64,000 bases of DNA. Origin: Bidens hawaiensis (lineage: Eukaryota; Streptophyta; Magnoliopsida; Asterales; Asteraceae). Below the pieces are notes generated by a model that saw only the letters and a list, made by a program, of their open reading frames with translations, searched no databases and was not told where the DNA came from. The position numbers and the translations under genes were made by a program. Location: positions 186,001 through 250,000 of the forward strand of contig JAIQDT010002844.1 in the NCBI GenBank assembly GCA_021521415.1, read 5' to 3'. Shown here one piece after another: positions 22,259-33,645 of this stretch (the stretch's first letter is position 1; each line of letters opens with the position of its first letter).

Positions 22259-23407
22259 TGTGTGGGTGAAATATTGTGTGTTAAGTGAGTTATATCGTGT
22301 GTTTTGTGTGTTTATATACCGGGAACACAATTACTTTGAGTGGTTTTATGTTCACAGGTGAGCGGAGCTTAAAGGATCTAATTTGGAGCATATTAAATGG
22401 AGTGGAAATAGAGATTTTATTACATGAAATGATAGATAATTTGAAGACGAAGACGTGGCCGAAAATGGTGCGTAAAACGGAGCTATAACGAAGAAGTTAT
22501 GGGCAAAACAGTGCAGGGGGCAATCACCGTAAAGCAGAGTCTGATGACCTTAGGCTACGGTCCCACCGTAGCTTATGGTGAGGAGACTGTAGGCTACGGT
22601 GGCCTGGGCGGAAAAACATGTTTTTTTGGGTTTTGTTGATGATTTTAATCCCGGTTCATCCCTAGGCCGCCTATCCTTCATACCCTAGTCCCCTTGGATG
22701 GTTTTGGGGCCATTCTTCACCATCTTAAGACCTCTCAATCACCATAATCATCCATGTCATCATTCATTCAGGAATCAAGAGACCTATTGAAGATGCCTAT
22801 GCAAGGCTAATCCGCTCGTGACCATCTCCGGGTGTAGGGTTGAGTTGTTCATTGGATTGTTGGTACTCTAAACCTTAGTTTTGGATTTTGTTTGTGTGCT
22901 TGAACATACTTTTGGGTAATCAATGATATTTGCAGTTTATTAGTTATTGATTTTGGTCATCAACAATTAGGATTGAGTTCTTAGTGTCATTGACCTAGTG
23001 TCCTTAACCATAATACTGAGTGATTCATCATTGCCTAAAATTAACATCAAGTAGATTATTGTTTAGCCATGTCAATCAATTGGATTAAGTTCTAACGATC
23101 AACATAGCCACACATCTAGTCTCTTGGTTTATTGCTTCAAACAAAGGTTATAAATTCAATAGGTTTAATCATCAATCTAATTTACTTCAAGACCTGAAAC
23201 CTGGAGTTTGGTTACTTTTTAATAATTGTTTACAAATCAAAATCTTTAAAATCGCTTGACATCGTTTGTCCACCTAGTATAATTAGTAATTAGGTATTAA
23301 ACTTGATTAGCACTTTCCACTGATTCCCTGTGGATTCGACACCTTGCTTGCCCTAGCTAGTGAAGGAAATTTTTAAATGTTTTTGATTGACCTTTCGACA
23401 TCGATCA
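22259..23407 (+). mobile_element. Athila-like 5' LTR
   Basis: The right end is fixed by the Athila-type primer binding site four bases later. The left end at TGTGTGGGTG is a guess. It contains the inverted repeat GGCTACGGTCCCACCGTAGC near 22553-22576, followed by a further GGCTACGGTGG copy near 22592; the GCTACGGT wording is familiar from Athila LTRs. Confidence 0.55.
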
Positions 23408-23410
23408 AAA

Positions 23411-23427
23411 TGGTGCCGTTGCCGGGA
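23411..23427 (+). other. Athila-type primer binding site
   Basis: TGGTGCCGTTGCCGGGA matches the Athila signature TGGCGCCGTTGCCGGGG (tRNA-Asp) with one substitution inside the core. Confidence 0.8.
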
Positions 23428-23635
23428 ATCAACGTGCAAAGTGCTAGTTTTAGTTTTTGTTCTTTTTGCCTTAGTTTAGTTTTTTCTTTTGTTTTTATTT
23501 TTACTTTTTTATATTATGCGGGGTATTCTTGTGTTTCATGTGTGTACGTAACTCACAACCCCGGGAACCCCACAGTTGTAGGATATTGTAAGGCCTATGA
23601 CAGGGAGTTAGGTCTATGACCCACATGAAGGATAT
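23428..23635 (+). other. Athila-like untranslated leader, left part
   Basis: T-rich sequence after the primer site, then 23551-23635, which holds a scrambled second copy of motifs from the start of the neighbouring solo LTR (see findings). It is interrupted by the solo LTR at 23636. Confidence 0.5.
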
Positions 23636-23944
23636 TGTAAGGCCCCGAACCCCGGGAACCCCACAGTTGGTAATCATTCATAACACTCGTAAAATTAAAT
23701 AAACTTAAAAACCGTTTCTTCCATTAAAACCAACTTATCAGAGTATCAATTTTTTTTTGCGGAAAACATGATAAATAAAATAAGTTCCCGAAACCCGGGA
23801 ATTTTGCCCAAAATCCAAAGTAAATATAACTTTTATAAGTTTCCTTGAAATAAAATATTCATAACAATTCTTCCTTCCAGTATGCCCTTCACCATCCAAG
23901 TAGCTCCGTGCACGTCCAAGCGATAAGGCATCCTCTTCCAAATC

Positions 23945-24579
23945 CTGAAACTTACACTAACATGCACACAAAGTCAGCTTAAGCTGAGTGAGTTCAAGTT
24001 TTAAATAAGTAACAAAATTCTTAAATAATCATTCCAACGGTTTTAAAACGGTAAATGGAAATACATCGGTTAGGTCACCACATTCGATAAATAGTCATTC
24101 TTACGTATAAGCATCTCTATACGTGCATTCCTATATATATCAATATATATATATATATATATATAACATTCCATAAATAACATTCAGGGCTGAGAAAACG
24201 TACAACCCAAACACGTAACATTCAGCGCATGCAAACACAAAGTAGGCATACGCAACATTCAGTAGTCGAAACGACTACAAACATTCAGGGTCGAGCAAAC
24301 GTACAACCCAAACACGTAACTTTCGGCGCATACAAACACAAGGTAGGCATACGCAACATTCAGTAGTCGAGTCGACTACAACATTTGCCAAATATTGGTC
24401 ATTCTAAATATATATAAATATATATATATATACATACACATTCTATAACATTCCAAGGCCTACCAATACTAGTAAGCCTATGTAAAACCAGTCAAAACAT
24501 TTCATCAAGTAAGAAAAACACTTAGGTGTGCATGCTAGCCCAAAACTTAAAAGAGTAAAAAGGGGCATCATGAACTCAC
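23945..24579 (-). other. Predicted LTR intron, family E (635 bp)
   Basis: The minus-strand donor AG|GTGAGTTCA is at 24579, the branch-like AAGCTGAC is near 23975-23982 and the acceptor TTTCAG ends at 23945. TGAACTCAC (plus strand 23988-23996 reversed) is the exact complement of the donor GTGAGTTCA. Confidence 0.5.
24181..24382 (-). repeat. 101-bp tandem duplication inside the family-E intron
   Basis: Two copies start CATTCAGGG at 24181 and 24282, about 90% alike. Each contains ACGTACAACCCAAACACG and GTAGGCATACGCAACATTC. Confidence 0.85.
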
Positions 24580-24711
24580 CTGAGATCGATCGAATACTTG
24601 CAACGAGCTAGGAAGTTCCTAAGGGCAAAATCACAAGCAAGGGCCTGTAAATTATACATAACGCGTTACTAAACTAGACTGTAGGAACACTCTAGCCTAA
24701 TGGGCCGTACA

Positions 24712-24802
24712 AGCCCAACACTTTGGCCCAAGGCCCAACAACTTGGCCCAAGGCCCAACAATACTTGGCCCAAGGCCCAACAACTTGGCCCAAGGCCCAA
24801 AG
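24712..24802 (-). repeat. TTGGCCCAAGGCCCAACAA array in LTR family E
   Basis: Four near-identical units of about 20 bases, each with overlapping TTGGGCC/GGCCCAA inverted repeats, resemble the TGGGC hairpin array in the copia leader at 17520-17755. Confidence 0.8.
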
Positions 24803-25694
24803 ATAGTCAAATCGGGTCGAATGCGCGTGAAATAATCCTTAAAACCATTTGTTAACCGAATCAGCCCCGAATGGACCAAATTCCGTCTTAAACCTTTTCA
24901 ATCATCATAATTATGTCACCCGAGTTGATAGGGTTGACGGTTCCTTTTTACAACACTTACTTTAACATTTAAACGAAAATTCGCGCACCGCCGACTCGAT
25001 TGACGAAGCACTAACCCCAACAACCCCGAGCACCAAAAAAATAATTTTTCCACAGCCCTTAAACCCCCTAGGGCTGCACGAACAGAATCGGTCGGTCACC
25101 CGATCAACTAACGCATCAAACTCAACAATTTGCAATTCTACACCCAATAAACCCTAGTTTTCGAACTAAAATCGATTGACCGACCTAAACACCTCCAATG
25201 ACCACGAAATTTTAATATGATGTAAATGCCATACCTGAGGATCTTTCTACACCGGAAACTCTAATTTTTATCCACGGGAAGTGGGTCAATTGCACTCTAG
25301 CCGAAATCTGCCCAACGAAAAGTTTTGGCAAAATTGAGCATCAAAACGATTAAGGGTGAGCAAAAAGAGTGTTGGGGATTGTAGTACATACCTTTAACTA
25401 CCTCTAGAAACTTGGAATCGATCAAAAAGTCGAAGCAATGAAGGGGGGGCTGGAGTGGTCCGATCGCAGGCAGCAGCAGCAGCTAGGGTTTTATTTTTTT
25501 TTATGTTATAATATCAAACATTTTCATTCTAGCCCCCGAAATTTAATAATAATGCAACTTGGAAGAAAAGTTAAGTGATTAGGCGTACCGTGACGACGTA
25601 AACGCTTCGGAGAAACGTCGGATGAACCCCGAGAATTATACACACTCAACAATCTTTAATTCTTGAAATCGGAATCAACGGGCGTTACAGATAT

Positions 25695-26501
25695 AAGGTC
25701 GTGGAGGATGATGATTTGGACTATCCACATTCATATCATGAACGACCTTCATCAAACCCTCAAAGCTATTACGAGTCATATAGTTATAACCAAGGGAACT
25801 TCAACCAGCAGGGTCACAACAGGCAATACCAAAATTATTCACCGCCTCTACCTGATTATCAATGTTATTATGAGTCAGATGAGTATGATAGTGATGGGCC
25901 TGAGATGCCAACTTTTGTTAGTTACTGAGAAGAAGAGGACTACTATTATGATGATTACCCCCAACCATACGAAGAAATCCCACAATATTATAATCATTGT
26001 GGTACTTATCAAAGGAATTATCAGCAAGATCAAGAAGATTCCTTTGGTAACAATGTAGAGTCTATGAAAGACGTTATGGATTTTCTGAAGGAGATGAGGA
26101 GTGATCAAGAAGCTCAGAATAAGGCTATAAATCAAAGGTTAGAGCTTCAGGAAACGTCGAATGCTGCCCAAGATGAACTGATGAGTCAACTATTTGAAGA
26201 AGTAGCCCAAATTAAAAGAGAACGAGAGAAGTTGGCTATTGGTGTCGTGGCTGATGATGATGTGATAAATGATACTATTGATCTTTTAGAGAACGAAGTT
26301 GAAAAGGATGTTGTGGAGACTCATACAACACCGACTCTATCAATTACTGAAGAGCCATTGAGTGCAGTGATTGAGTTTGATGAGTATGGTAACGTAGAGG
26401 GAGATGGTTCAGATATTTTGCGTCATGAAGTTGAAAGTTTAAACCTGGTTGAAGGCATATCGATCTTTGAAGAGCATGTGGTTGAAATTTTTCTCTTATA
26501 A
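25695..26501 (+). pseudogene. Athila-like gag-type frame
   Basis: One frame from the solo-LTR junction to the stop at 26499-26501, broken by a TGA at 25926-25928. The first half is rich in Tyr, Asn, Gln and Pro (SYYESYSYNQGNF), the second is an acidic helical segment (MKDVMDFLKEMRSDQEAQ; LMSQLFEEVAQIKRERE) that could form a coiled coil. I assign it to the Athila element because of the primer site upstream; the product is not recognised with certainty. The start codon is unclear; the first in-frame candidate is the GTG at 25701. No protease, reverse transcriptase or integrase follows, so the element has lost pol. Confidence 0.5.
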
Positions 26502-27310
26502 TAGTTGGGGGAAATGGTTCAAGTTCAAAAGGAAAAAGAAAGTGAGTTTGGAAGACATTGTATAGAACATGGTAAAATAGGCCTATATTGTTTCTATTGA
26601 CATGTCAACCACAATGAAGAAAGGGATCACACAGCACCTCAACTACCGTGCATACTCCGGGAACTCAGTAGGTAAATGTTCAGCTCGCTTTCGATCAAAG
26701 TTGGATTGTTCAGACAAAAGCAAACGTGGATGGGCTCTACTTGTTAAGCACCGGGCGTATGTAAGAAATTCAAAGGGTAAAAGTGCATTCCCCCGCCTGT
26801 ATGGGTTCATCAAACATACTTAACATTAAGGAAGAAGAAGAGCTAATGCATATATACTACCGTGCTTTTAGAGGAAACTCAACAGGAAAGTGTGCACTTA
26901 GACCACCGTAAACAATAAATGAGGTAACGGTCTGGCTGAAGACCTTAACAAAAACTTAGCACTGACCCAGTAGCAACATGACCTTTTGTTTTTTTTTCTT
27001 TATTTTTGTTCTTTTTGCATGTTACTTTTTGTTTGTGTTTTGTAGTAATAGTAAACCCTAAGTGTGGGGAAGTTCACGGTGGTCTAGTCAATACTTGTTG
27101 GAGCATATATTGTCACATTAAAGTCCAAGGAGTTCGGGTCAAGTTTGCAACAATACTTAACAGTAGGACCTGTTTGACAAGAGAGTTTCGAATCAGGTGC
27201 ATGTGTCTCTTTTCTTTACTTTGGTTGTTAAAATTTTTAAGTTCTCGTGTACTACACTCAATTTTTAACAGTAAATTACATTGGAGACAATGTAAAGTTT
27301 AAGTGTGGGG
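26502..27310 (+). other. Athila-like 3' untranslated region with pol deleted
   Basis: Contains AAGTGTGGGG at 27058-27067 and 27300-27309, a phrase common in the 3' non-coding part of Athila elements, and three spaced copies of a short motif (26644-26905). The only frame is 73 codons and is not convincing. Confidence 0.45.
26644..26905 (+). repeat. Three spaced copies of a ~45-bp motif
   Basis: Copies at 26644-26690, 26749-26795 and 26856-26903 share CGTGCATAC..GGGAACTCA.TAGGTAAATGT in degenerate form. Translated they read YRAYSGNSVGKCSAR, HRAYVRNSKGKSAFPR and YRAFRGNSTGKCALRP. Confidence 0.55.
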
Positions 27311-28189
27311 ATGCGGGATTGGAGTTGAAAGGTGGAAAATGTTAAAAATGTCCCAAATGTAAAATTTTTTTGCAAAAACAATGGAAAACGATAGAAAAAC
27401 TAGAACTGTTGTATAAATTTATATAAATATAAAAAATAAAAATAATAATAATAAAAGAACAGTAACACACTTAATTTGGGATGTGTCGGTAGGCTTAGCA
27501 TTTAAGAATGAAAGGACGGTTTGGTTGTTGACTCAATTGAACCTCTAATTGCTTGATTTTAGTGGGAAACATTTTAGCTAAGCCTGTGTAAGGACTGGGA
27601 TGAAAGGTCAGGCCATACTTAAGTCTTTTGTTAGATTTGATCACCAAAAGAAAATTTTAAAATATGAATAGACTATTGAACGATGCTTGGATAGGCTTAA
27701 CGTTAGAATATGCTAGGTGGCTTATGATATAACATAAAGAAAATACTTCAAGTTTAAGTGGTTAACGCTTCATAGGTGTATTGCTTTATAACTTTCAATC
27801 CTGTATTGATGGGATGCTCTAGGGTTCTAAGACCATGGGTCTTTATGCGGTATATCATCTGGGTATTCATATCTCCTAAGTGGATTTATGAATATTAAAA
27901 GAGCTCAAAGAGCAAACCCGCAGTTTATCTACCAAATATAAGTCATTAAACATGATCATTACGTGATTTTAAAGTACAATTACACTACTGACTTGATCAT
28001 CCACGCTGTTAGTCATATGGGGTCCCCGTGCTCGTGTCTCATTACCATTAAGAAACGGACCACACGGGACACGTCATATGTAATCCCTATAGATGAATTC
28101 GTGCATACTCACCTATGGAGATGGACTTTAGGGTGTTGCTTGATAACGGGCGAAATGGGATGCTGTCTTGAAGTATATGACATCAGCTT
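27311..28189. other. Unassigned sequence
   Basis: AT-rich, no frame above 84 codons. I see no LTR end or coding domain. It may include the missing Athila 3' side and the 3' part of the inverted copia LTR. Confidence 0.4.
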
Positions 28190-28531
28190 GTATCTCAAAG
28201 TGCGGAATCCATTGTGATTGAACACATCCAAGTAAACATTAAACAAATTTTCATATATATCAAGAAACAATACAAGATATGACACTTTGTCCACTTTCTC
28301 TCTCTACTCTCTCTCTCTCTCTAACAATCACCAAAAGTCTAAGTAGAAACGCATAAGTCCCCTATTTATAGGAAACATGAACAAGCCCATCAAGTCCGTA
28401 TATGATGTACGGCGTATATCATATACGCCACATATGATATGCGTTGACTTGAAGACTTACGCGTTGACTAACAAACACAAACTATACATTTGACATTTTA
28501 GCCCCATACAATCATATCTAGTACATCTAAG
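28190..28531 (-). mobile_element. SIRE-like copia LTR fragment, minus orientation
   Basis: The reverse complement matches 21306-21623: the phrases AAAATGTCAAATGTATAG, the TATA box (28363-28370 reversed) and the TTTGGTGATTGT-plus-GA-repeat segment. It breaks at 28531 just before the LTR's outer end and is fused to a gypsy LTR. Confidence 0.75.
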
Positions 28532-28756
28532 ACCCCGGGTAAAGCGGAAACGCCTGAGTGTGACGTACAGATTGTTCAAACACACATGACACTATTAGGT
28601 GACCATACATACATTACTTCATTTAAATCATCCTGTAACACAAGTTTATCAAATAATACAAGTTGTAACAAATAAATAAACAAATGATAAGTTGTTATTT
28701 GAATATCCTATAGGCATGCTATATGTCTTCTAACTTTCATCCTCGTGTCTTTACAC

Positions 28757-29174
28757 CTGTAACATATGTATAAAATAAAGTTAGCTATGAACATAGTTGG
28801 TGAGAATCCCACAGTTTGATATAATACGTAAAAATCATACAATTCCATGAAACTTGTGAAATGAGCACATAAGGGTTCTTTACACTCGATGCAATGGACC
28901 TGAGTGTAAAGAACAAACGAAGGTCCTTTCTAGTTGGGGCTACCAACGTATTCGGAGATGAGGTCCCTTTTCCACTCTATACAAATGGACCTGAGCACAA
29001 AGGGGGGCGTTGAGGCAACCACTGATCAAGTAATTCTTAGCAAGTAATCATGTAAACACACAAGTCCATGTAATGAATTGTAGTTTGCATATGACTCGAT
29101 AAATCATTGAGTAAATAGGATACATATGCTACCCCAAAAATAAAAGCGTTAAAAAGGGGTTGTGAGAAACTCAC
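28757..29174 (-). other. Predicted LTR intron, family A copy 1 (418 bp)
   Basis: Minus strand: donor CGAG|GTGAGTTTCTC at 29174, branch-like TAGCTAAC near 28785, acceptor GTTACAG ending at 28757. The complementary partner of the donor is only 6 bases long here. Confidence 0.45.
28875..28914 (-). repeat. Perfect 13-bp stem hairpin
   Basis: GTTCTTTACACTC at 28875-28887 pairs with its exact complement at 28902-28914 around a 14-base loop, inside the predicted intron. Confidence 0.85.
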
Positions 29175-30129
29175 CTCGAAATTGAAGATAAACAGTGTAA
29201 TGAAAACCGAAAGCATGATCACCAAAACCGAAGCAACCGAAAATGCGTTAAATAACCCAAAATGATTGAACTTCTCGAACTATCAAAATAAATACGAACA
29301 TTTAAAGACTAACTAACATGGTTATTAAAGTTAATTATTTGTTGGGAAAAAGTATTATTTCATTATTTTAAGGCATGGGTTATAATAATATGATTCTAAG
29401 TCTTAATGGTTTTAACGAATTTTAAGCTAATAAAATAGAGTTTAACGAATTATGGATTGACAATTTAAGGTTGGTGAGTTAGTGTTAACGAATCGAAATA
29501 AAAACTAATTACTTTAACGCTATGTTTGATTATTATAATGTTCATGGAAATTCTGGTGTTAACGGTATATTCTATTTCGAAAACCAACGGGTTAACGAAT
29601 TATAAAGTTTAACAAACAATAAAGATATAGATGTCTTACGAGTTGTAAGCTAACGGATTTAAGTTTAACAAATTCAAGTTCAACGACTTAAAATTATCTA
29701 CTTAACGTTTATCGAATTAAGACTAATAAACTAAAGTAATAGACGAATAACTAATTTTAACTGATTTTTAATGGGTTTTAAAGTTATGACATATTATTCT
29801 AATAACTAATATAATGAGGTTTATACTATTTATTTGAGCGATATAAACTTATTTTCGTGATTTATAAGTTAACTAAAAGTTAAATATTAATGTAATATTA
29901 ACTGGGTTTTAACGTAGTAAATAAATTAATTAAAGTTTACCAAGGATTTAGATTAACGAACGATTTAAAATTAACGAGTAATGATTATGAAAAGTTCGGT
30001 TTTTCTATGGGGAAAGGTAGATTTTAATTTATAAAGTTTTTTTATTTGGTTTAGAAAAATAATTTTATGATTTTTAATTAATATAATAAAGAAAAAAGGT
30101 TTTAAAAAAAATTTACCAAACAAACTTGC

Positions 30130-30197
30130 CTTGACCCGGGTTCGAACCCGGGTCTGCTGTTTGAAACGGGAATTGATCAACCACTAGACCAACATGC
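30130..30197 (-). other. tRNA-like sequence with Pol III box A and box B, family A copy 1
   Basis: On the minus strand box A TGGTCTAGTGGTTGATCA (30192-30175) is followed by box B GGTTCGAACCC within a palindromic T-arm (30133-30154). A similar unit lies at the corresponding place in copy 2. It is degraded as a tRNA. Confidence 0.6.
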
Positions 30198-30218
30198 AAT
30201 TTTGGTAAGGAATCAGAA

Positions 30219-30222
30219 CCAG

Positions 30223-30316
<94 letters not shown>
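30219..30316. repeat. (AT)n microsatellite
   Basis: About 98 bases of uninterrupted AT dinucleotides. Confidence 0.95.
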
Positions 30317-30318
<2 letters not shown>

Positions 30319-31336
30319 TTCTTCATTATATAAACCCTAAATCTCTAATCTGCAAAACCGTTCCTTGTTTATTAAAATTGACTTAGGGGTTTTGATTATT
30401 GGATAATGACGATCAAAACTAATAAACGAATTACCTGGAAGTGTGTTGGGATGACGGCGAACAGTGATTCCGCCATAAAACGAACACTGTCGGGCTTATC
30501 ATATGTTTCCGAGAGTAATTTGATTGAATTGAGGTTTGGGACGAATTTAGACATTGAGTAGGGGATTATTTATACTACTAATTGGAGCGCGTTAGCGTTA
30601 ATTCGTAGTTAATGATATTGAATAAAATCCGGCGATAGTTACGGAAATTGGTTAACGATTATTGCACGTTATAATATAATCGGTATGTTAGTTGACGATT
30701 ATTATTGTCATCTAAAGGTGTTACGCTAGATTAACGGGTCAAAGAACGAGTTTTGAGGTGTTTTCTGAGTTTTCCGGCGCCGGAAACCGGCCACTGGAAA
30801 TACGGGGGTTAGGGACGGGAAGGGGATGGCGGCTGGGTTAGGGATTTTATAAATATTTTATTATAGTTTGAATATATTGTAGGTTCAGCCCCTCATGTTT
30901 CTAAACACGTTAAAACTGTTATTAAACTATAGTTACCATTTAATCCTCGAACTTTGAATATTTTACATAATGAAATGAAAGTTAATATATTTGGATATTA
31001 TATTCTACCCGTTAAGTCTGTGAATTGTTTAACTTTATTAAACATTTTAAATTCTGGAGTTTTGATAACCGAAATGAAAACAAGAAACGAGCGAGCGATA
31101 AACGTAAATCCTCATGGATATTATATTTATGATGAACGTTAAACATAATTATAATGAAACGACGAAACGGTTCGGTTTAGTGAATACGAGTAAATAAAGA
31201 TACTAAAATGATGAGTGTCCTATAGAAAACGTGCAACGGAAATTAATAGCATTATATACTATATATATATACATAACAAATCCGAAAATTCTTAATGGGT
31301 CAGGTTTTCGGCTTTGAAAAGTAACGAATGTTACAG

Positions 31337-31548
31337 AATTCATAACTTTTATAATTTTCGTCTCGAAATTAAAATAAAAATAAAATTTAAAAGAAAACAA
31401 CTCATATGAGGAGTTGTTTGAAAATTTTAACGATGTTTATATGCATATTTAAATAAAAACAATAACGTTGATCCTTGAATGACCCGAAAAGATGCCACAG
31501 ATAGGAATATGGCAAGGACACTTATATATAGGATGTACCAGCGGCGTA
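31337..31548. other. Unassigned AT-rich flank, target of the family-B element
   Basis: Between the family-A LTR and the family-B element; it continues in sequence at 39663. No coding signal. Confidence 0.4.
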
Positions 31549-31690
31549 TCCACTGTAACATCCCAAGTTTCATGAGATGTTTGAAAGGATCGAGGTTGAA
31601 TGGATTATAAAGGTTACACGTAGTTATCTAAAGTACGAGGGGGTAAAGTGTTATTAGGTCAAAAGTTAAACATGGAACCCTACCACTTCC

Positions 31691-31698
31691 TATAAATA
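31691..31698 (+). promoter_or_regulatory. TATA box of family-B 5' LTR
   Basis: TATAAATA in CTTCCTATAAATAGAGCC, conserved at 37659-37666 in the 3' LTR. Confidence 0.7.
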
Positions 31699-32902
31699 GA
31701 GCCATCATCTTATGTTACTACCTCATCACCTCCAACCTCATTCTTCACCCAAAATCTTGTTTTTTTTAGAGAGCAACCCACAAAGATCCGGCGATTCCCG
31801 GAGATCTAGCCGTCGGATCGGTCTCAAATTTTAACTGAGTGTTCATAAGATATAAACAAATTTTAACTGAGTGTTCTTCGATCCGCGGTCGGGATGCACG
31901 GTTTTTATCAGCAAACCCGTAACAGTGGGAAATGACGGTGGCGACGGATTCCGGAGGCGGCAGCTGGCGGCAGCTGGTAGAGCTCGGCGACCCAGTCGCG
32001 TGGCCGCTTGAATCACTCAATTCCGAGTTTGTTTGATATGGTTTTGGTCTATTCGAGTGATTTCGAACATAAACCTCAAAGGTGCGTTTTTATTAAAAAT
32101 GTTTACTTTTCGTGTACGGATTTGCATGAAACTTGGTAAGATGATGGATTGGGCCATGATAAGAGATAATGTAATGAACTTTTAGTAAATGGGTTAGTTG
32201 GTTCGGTTCGGGTAAAACGAGTAGCTTCGGTTCGTTAAAAGGATGGGTAAACGAAGTCGGTTTTGCACGAAAATTGAGAGGAAACTAAACTCGGGTCTTA
32301 AGGAAGGACCTCGGAAGGCTTTAAAAATGTAAAAATGAAGAAAAAAAGATTCTGATCGCACGATACAGAATTGCATCGCATAGTCATGCGATGCGAATTG
32401 TTTTCCGTGTATCGCATCGCATGGTCATGCGATGCGAAATGTTTTCATGCGATGCGAAATGGTTTCATGCGAAGCGAAAAAGTCATGTGAAGCGAAATAA
32501 CCATGCGAAGAGAAACGCTCCCATGCGAAGCGAAATTCCTTCTATGCGAAATTAATCATGCGAAATTTAGATGTGAGAAGTAGGATTTCTAGATATTTGA
32601 TACTCGTGCCTTGTTACACAATTTGCCGTACACAGTTAAGGAAAGGCATTACCATTTACGTCGAGAGAAACCAACTTCAGGGGAGTTCAAGCCCCTATAT
32701 CTGTTATGTTTTCGGGGCTGTGTGCATACTCCTATGTAGTAGATAATACACTTACTTGATTGGTAAGTGTATGATACGTGTATAATTGTGTATTGAATGT
32801 ATTGTTATATAAAGATTGTATGAATGAGTACGTATATGTATTTATAACTAGAAGATATGTAAAGTATGCACGCATGATAAAGGTATGGTTATTCGAGACA
32901 GA

Positions 32903-33158
32903 AGGGACCAGACCCTCATAATATCTGAGATGATAGGGACCAGACCCTCATAATATCTGTGATGTTAGGGACCAGACCCTTACAATATCTGTGATGTTAG
33001 GGACCAGACCCTTATAATATCTGAGATGGTATGGACCAGACCCTCATAATATCTGTGATGTTAGGGACCAGACCCTTATAATATCTATGATGTTAGGGAC
33101 CAGACCCTCATAATATCAGTGATGTTAGGGACCAGACCCTTATAATATATGTGATGTT
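32903..33158 (+). repeat. 32-bp minisatellite, 8 copies, family-B 5' LTR
   Basis: Unit AGGGACCAGACCCTTATAAT + ATCTGTGATGTT, repeated eight times with point changes. It lies between the intron donor and acceptor sites. Confidence 0.95.
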
Positions 33159-33632
33159 TAAGATATAATAGCTTATGGTATACCATAGGGTTTCATGAAA
33201 GAAAGTATGTAAGTACGTATGCATGTATATAAAGTATGTATGAAAGAAGTATTAGCAAGTAAGGAACGAATACGTATCTTCGGATACGTATGAGTAAGAA
33301 TATGAATGTAATGTATGTTAATTGATTAACTAGAACTCACTCAGCGTAGCTGACTTTTAGTATGCACGCAGGTAAATAGGTTAAAGGAGCTGGCTTGAGG
33401 ATGGCAAATGGTAGGGACCGGAAGACTGGCATCTCGGGAAAGAAATGTTATGAAATATGATGTTATATTAAGACAATTCAACTTTTGTTAAGACAAGATT
33501 TTGTTGTTTTGTAATATGATGGTTGATGTTTTAGTATTCTGCGAGAGTTTTAATTAACTCTGATATTTAGAACTGTGTTTATGAGTAAATCCAACATCAA
33601 AGTAGGGCTTCCGGGAACGGGGCCTTACAGGT

Positions 33633-33645
33633 TGATATCAGAGCA
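33633..33645 (+). other. Primer binding site of family B
   Basis: TTGATATCAGAGC two bases after the LTR is one change from the initiator-Met complement TTGGTATCAGAGC seen intact in family D at 62208. Confidence 0.7.

Larger units (their letters stand above)
23636..25689 (-). mobile_element. Solo gypsy LTR, family E
   Basis: 2054 bp flanked by GATAT (23631-23635 and 25690-25694), with TG...CA ends (TGTAAGGCCCCG ... GGGCGTTACA). The end TGTAAGGCCCC is the reverse complement of the 3' end of the family-B LTRs, so it reads on the minus strand. It carries the family-wide intron signature (donor CTCAG|GTGAGTT at 24580/24579, acceptor TTTCAG at 23945) and a 101-bp tandem duplication. No internal region is present, so it is a recombination product. 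Confidence 0.9.
28532..31336 (-). mobile_element. Gypsy LTR, family A, copy 1
   Basis: About 2.8 kb. Read on the minus strand it starts TGTAACATTCGTTAC at 31336 and ends ...CCGGGGT at 28532, missing about six terminal bases present in copy 2. It shares with copy 2 (42187-46909) the ends, the intron signature and a tRNA-like insert. A 98-base (AT)n run lies at 30219-30316. No internal region is attached. No target duplication can be tested because the inner end is truncated. Confidence 0.75.
31554..33630 (+). repeat. 5' LTR of gypsy family B
   Basis: 2077 bp, TGTAACATCC ... GGGGCCTTACA. TATA box TATAAATA at 31691-31698. A GCGATGCGAAA-type array lies at 32360-32560. The donor of the predicted intron is mutated here (CAG|GGGAGTT at 32681). 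Confidence 0.9.

Noticed and set aside
22285..23619. Small frames of 67-80 codons in the Athila LTR and leader
   Set aside because: They cross the LTR end and primer binding site, which cannot be coding in that context.
25875..26135. 86-codon minus-strand hydrophobic frame
   Set aside because: Shadow of the gag-type frame on the plus strand.
32903..33158. CRISPR-like look of the 32-bp repeats
   Set aside because: Units are head-to-tail with no unique spacers, lie in a plant LTR and have no associated genes; a minisatellite.
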